Positions 60,490-64,000 of a stretch of 64,000 nucleotides of DNA are shown in pieces (position 1 is the first letter of the stretch; each line of letters opens with the position of its first letter). Origin of the DNA: Branchiostoma belcheri (taxonomy: Eukaryota; Chordata; Leptocardii; Amphioxiformes; Branchiostomatidae); the NCBI RefSeq assembly GCF_001625305.1, contig NW_017802580.1, positions 769,327 to 833,326 of the forward strand. Reading direction: 5' to 3'. A model generated the notes under the pieces. It saw nothing but the letters and a program-made list of their open reading frames with translations, did not search any database and was not told the origin of the DNA. The position numbers and the translations under genes were made by a program.

Positions 60490-62062
60490 TATTCACAACA
60501 CATCGCCCAAAAAAAGACACCAAAAACGGATCGAAGTTTTTCCGATGTGACCTACAGTTAGAACACAATACCAAGAGGCTAATCTGTTTTTCTCCAAAGA
60601 AGAGAAACACCCCCATGAAACTCCTTCCTCTTCGCCCCCGCCGTTCTGCTTCGCCCCCGCCCCGTTCTGCTTCGCCCCCGCCCCGTTCTGCTTCGCCCCC
60701 GTCGTTCCTCTACGCCCCCGGCGCAATTCTGCTTTGCCCCCGTCCTTCTGCTTAGCCCCCAATGGCGGCACAGCTCACAGTCGACACGAAAATCGTCTGC
60801 AAAATAACAATAAAGGCTGTGCCGCCAAATTTAAAGTAGCCCATGCTCCGACAAACATTCTGGACCTACCTTTCTGCCAAGTGGCGTTGCACAAATCCTT
60901 CCCATTCAAAAGTTTACCCCTTCCTCACGGCCCGTCAGTGGTTCTTACGTTTATAAGTACTGGCGGGAAATTTCACTCACGGCTGTACTTATAAACGCCA
61001 GTACTTATAAACGTAAGAACCACTGACGGGCCGTGAGGTAGGGGTAAACTTTTGAATGGGAAGGATTTGTGCAACGCCACTTGGCAGAAAGGTGGTCCAG
61101 AATGTTTGTCGGAGCATGGGCTACTTTAAATTTGGCGGCACAGCCTTAATTGTTATTTTGCAGACGATTTTCGTGTCGACTGTGAGCTGTGCCGCCATTG
61201 GGGGCTAAGCAGAAGGACGGGGGCAAAGCAGAATTGCGCCGGGGGCGTAGAGGAACGACGGGGGCGAAGCAGATTTTTTGCGGGGGCGAAGCAGAACGGG
61301 GCGGGGGCGAAGCAGAACGGCGGGGGCGAAGAGGAAGGAGTTTCATGGGGGTGAGAAAGCACTTCTGCGAACAAGAACAAAATAAGAGTGCCTGTAAAAT
61401 TACAAAATACCAGTTATCAAACAATCGGTCAAGTGACATCATTGTCAACGACGCTACGCAAATAGATGATGACACCGTTCCATTTGACTACAAGGACACA
61501 GTTGCCCCAATCTTCAAACTCCGTCAACTAGGTAACATAACAGATCTAGATTACCAAGAAGTGTCTGTCCAAGTCAAGACTACACAAGTTGGCGAGTATG
61601 AAGAAGTATCATACCAATCGAAGACAGTAAAGAAGAGAGAATGTTGTGCCACAGACGAATCTGGAACTGTGCGATTTGTCGTTTGGGAGCCCCACAACAT
61701 TATCAAGGGCAACTGCTATCAGGCAAAAGTCACTGTAAGATCTTACTACATCGCGCCATTTGAAGTGTAAGGCCTGCAGGAGAAAGATACTGGGATCCTC
61801 AACATCTGTGGTAACATGTGCATCGTGTCACAAGTCCCTATTTTGAAGATGTAAAAAAGACATTGTTGTGAAACTACAAATTGAAGATGAAGACCATAGC
61901 ATCTACATCACATGCTTCGCAGACACCATATCAAAAATAGTCAATGATCCATTGAGCATGTCTGATGAAAACCTCATTGAAAATGTACTAGAGGCAGGAG
62001 AAGACATTACATGTTGTTACAATCCAGCCACAAGCATTTGCACAGATATCCACCTAAACTAG
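60490..62062 (+). pseudogene. RPA/OB-fold-like coding region, split by a palindromic insertion
   Basis: Coding resemblance starts near 60515 (KFFRCDLQLEHNTKRLICFS) and continues after 61358 (HFCEQEQNKSACKITKYQL), then NITDLDYQEVSVQVKT, CCATDESGTVRFVVWE and GNCYQAKVTVRSYYIAPF, which resembles an RPA1-type OB fold. After a stop at about 61768 a C-x2-C knuckle (VVTCASCHKSL) and a second OB-like segment (VVKLQIEDEDHSIYITCFAD, ICTDIHLN) follow. Such proteins are often encoded by, or derived from, large DNA transposons. The flanks of the inserted element join in frame once one 5-bp duplication is removed, so the insertion is later than the coding sequence. The stop near 61770 could also be an intron, since GTAAGG lies there. 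Confidence 0.55.
60608..61353. mobile_element. 746-bp foldback element (near-perfect palindrome) with GC-rich minisatellite
   Basis: Two arms of 358 bp each (60608-60965 and 60996-61353) are inverted copies, separated by a 30-bp spacer. Each arm begins CACCCCCATGAAACTCC, contains 21-bp units like TTCGCCCCCGCCCCGTTCTGC, and ends in TTCTTACGTTTATAAGTACT. AGAAA occurs directly on both sides (60603-60607 and 61354-61358), a likely 5-bp target duplication. No transposase. Confidence 0.85.
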
Positions 62063-62064
62063 AT

Positions 62065-62940
62065 GCTCACAATTGTTTGAATATTACAGATAACCTGCCT
62101 CATAATCCTTAATTACCCTTTGGACAAAGTTAACTTACCTTTGATGTAAAACCGTAACATTATTCTTCCTGTTTTGATAACTGATGCATGTGACTATTTT
62201 GTGCAAATGGCTATTTTTCTATATTTTGCTTAACAATTTTTTAAAACTTTTTAATGCTCTTTATTTATACTTTCAATAACAATAATAGTAGCGAAAGAAG
62301 ACATGGAAACAAATTTTTGTCAAGTTATTGTTTGAATATACCATTGACATGTAATTTTGACTTCACTGCATTTTTGCTAAAGAAATAAGCCTACAAAGAC
62401 AACTTTTACTTAAACACATTCTAAACAATAATAATAATAACATACAATCTTCATTTGCAGTTGCAATTACATGCACCCTTTACCACGAACATGGCCATTT
62501 GTGCCTAAACTAGTCATTTAATTTCATGTTTCTAAAAATTTTTCTACTTTTGGAAACTTATACGCTATAGTTAAAAGTATTTAGAAACAATATTTCAGGT
62601 ATTTGCGGTTTATACCATTGTTGCACAATTATTAATTTTGAAAATCTGTGCCTAATGGCGAGAGAGCACACATGGTTTTGTTCTTTCAATTTACAAATAA
62701 CAAGTAGTAATTTGGCTGTTGATTAGTTTGTACCATATCAAAAAGCTTTGGTTGAACATAACAATTGTCAAAGGCAGCATTAAACAAGAGGTTACAATCC
62801 TCACTGACTAAATACATAACAGTACTCAAAATGAATGATAGCGTGGATGGAGATTATAAACCATGGTGAAGTGTGAGCAAAAACACCAACAAAGAAACAA
62901 CAAAAATGGTCATTCGTAGCAACTTTTAACCCAGGAAACA
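62065..62940. other. AT-rich stretch without recognised genes
   Basis: No credible frame, no RNA gene, no clear repeat apart from short AATAAT runs at 62280 and 62425. Confidence 0.5.
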
Positions 62941-62950
62941 ACGTGTTTAC

Positions 62951-63700
62951 CACTAACCTGGCAACAACAAAAGCTTAGACAAGACTAGACTCCAGGCTAG
63001 AAATAACTACATAAACTCAAAAATACTTGTTTTGCAGTATACCAGCTGCCCCCCAGACAGCCCAGGAGGTAACAAGGTAAGTTTGTATTTTTTTCATGTT
63101 AAATTTGTCAAAACGTTGAACACAAATACAGCAATAAATGGAAGTAGTAAGAGCATACAAGTCCAGCCTTGTTAGCTCTAGACATTTAGTCTGCTCTCCA
63201 AGATCCACTAACCTGGCAACAACAAAAGCTTAAACAAGGCTGGACTCCAGGCTAGAAATAACTACATAAACTCAAAAAGACTTGTTTTGAGGTATACCAG
63301 CTGCCCCCCAGACAATTCAGGACATGGTAACAAAGTAAGTTTGTATTTTTTATCATGTTAAATTTGTCAAAACGTTGAACACAAATACAGCAATAAATGG
63401 ACTGTAGTTTGTGAAATAGAAGCAGTAAGAGCATACATGTCCAGCCTTGTTAGCTCAAGACATTTCAGTCTGCTCCCCAGGATCCACTAACCTGGCAACA
63501 ACAAAAGCTTTAACAAGGCTGGACTCCAGGCTAGAAATAACTATATAAACTTACAAAGACTTGTTTTGCAGTATACCAGCTGCCCCCCAGCAGCATGACA
63601 TTGACCAGAACCTCATGAAAGTGTTTTTTTCCTGTTAAGTTTGTCAAAATGTTGAACACAAATACAGCAATAAATGGGAAATGGAAGCTGTAAGCACATG
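62951..63700. repeat. Three-copy tandem repeat, unit 255-280 bp
   Basis: Copies begin at CACTAACCTGGCAACAACAA at 62951, 63206 and 63485. Copy 2 carries a 20-bp insertion, ACTGTAGTTTGTGAAATAGA-like, near 63400. Each unit contains TTTTGCAGTATACCAGCTGC and, in copies 1-2, GTAAGTTTGTATTTTT. Confidence 0.85.
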
Positions 63701-64000
63701 TTTGTCTGTTCCCCTTTGTACTGTATCATATATTAAGCACATCTCCAGTTTTTGAATGACACAAAATTGTGAATGGAATTAAACTGTATTTATGTTGCAA
63801 TGTGTTTTATGAGACTATCCCCTGTGACAGGAAGTTATCATAGACAGACCACATCTGTAACTGATTAATTGTGAATAAAGGACTCAGACCAAGGTCTGAG
63901 AAGACATTTCTGAGCAAGCACCTCCTCTATAGCCCTCTTCCTTTCAATACCCTACACTTATATCACTTGTAGAACGGAGTGGCAGTGGCAAAACTATGCC

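Noticed and set aside
61189..61330. Frame through the palindrome arm (KQKDGGKAELRRG-type repeats)
   Set aside because: It translates the GC-rich minisatellite of the foldback element; both arms give the same peptide on opposite strands.
62951..63700. CRISPR array
   Set aside because: Three long units of 255-280 bp without short regular repeats or spacers; the genome is eukaryotic.

Overview
The window reads as invertebrate deuterostome nuclear DNA, most likely a lancelet (amphioxus, Branchiostoma). Support: intron-rich genes with canonical GT/AG splice sites, a very large matrix/receptor gene of the Bark beetle (Anakonda) type, a nucleotidyltransferase-TPR gene of a kind I associate with lancelet gene expansions, and a dense mixture of Penelope-like, non-LTR, Harbinger, pogo and tyrosine-recombinase elements. 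There are two assembly gaps (10693-11403 and 49226-49265). The species call is inference; no sequence comparison was possible.

Region 1 (1-31712, minus strand) is one gene. I traced 34 coding exons, and all 33 junctions keep the reading frame. In protein order they encode a signal peptide, an SRCR domain, then a single 6.2-kb exon with three beta-helix modules containing two more SRCR and two CUB-like domains. After these come a C-type lectin domain, EGF repeats, a PSI domain, a GD-rich repeat region, a long beta-rich region, a cysteine-rich tract, a VWD domain and a run of EGF domains that leaves the window at base 1. About 3,900 residues are visible. Introns 1 and 3 are loaded with nested mobile elements: two Penelope-like elements with inverted terminal arms, several non-LTR fragments and a TTAA-flanked TIR element.

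Region 2 (31.7-44.7 kb) holds diverged remnants (an exon-1-like copy, an RT fragment, a MITE, a copy of the 3' end of the next gene) and then a five-exon minus-strand gene (36284-42769). This gene encodes about 1,543 residues: N-terminal helical repeats, a GlnD/DUF294-like nucleotidyltransferase domain and 15 kinesin-light-chain-type TPRs.

Region 3 (44.7-64 kb) is mostly accessory DNA. It contains a tyrosine-recombinase remnant, weak minus-strand exons, an unrecognised minus-strand gene (51663-54388), two Harbinger-type MITEs, a three-exon Harbinger transposase with its DDE residues visible but a premature stop, two decayed pogo-like transposases, an RPA/OB-fold-like coding region split by a 746-bp near-perfect palindrome with a 5-bp target duplication, and a three-copy tandem repeat at the right end.

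The Harbinger transposase and the three MITEs, with TWA (TAA/TTA) target duplications, probably belong to one transposition system. The two host genes have no evident functional link.
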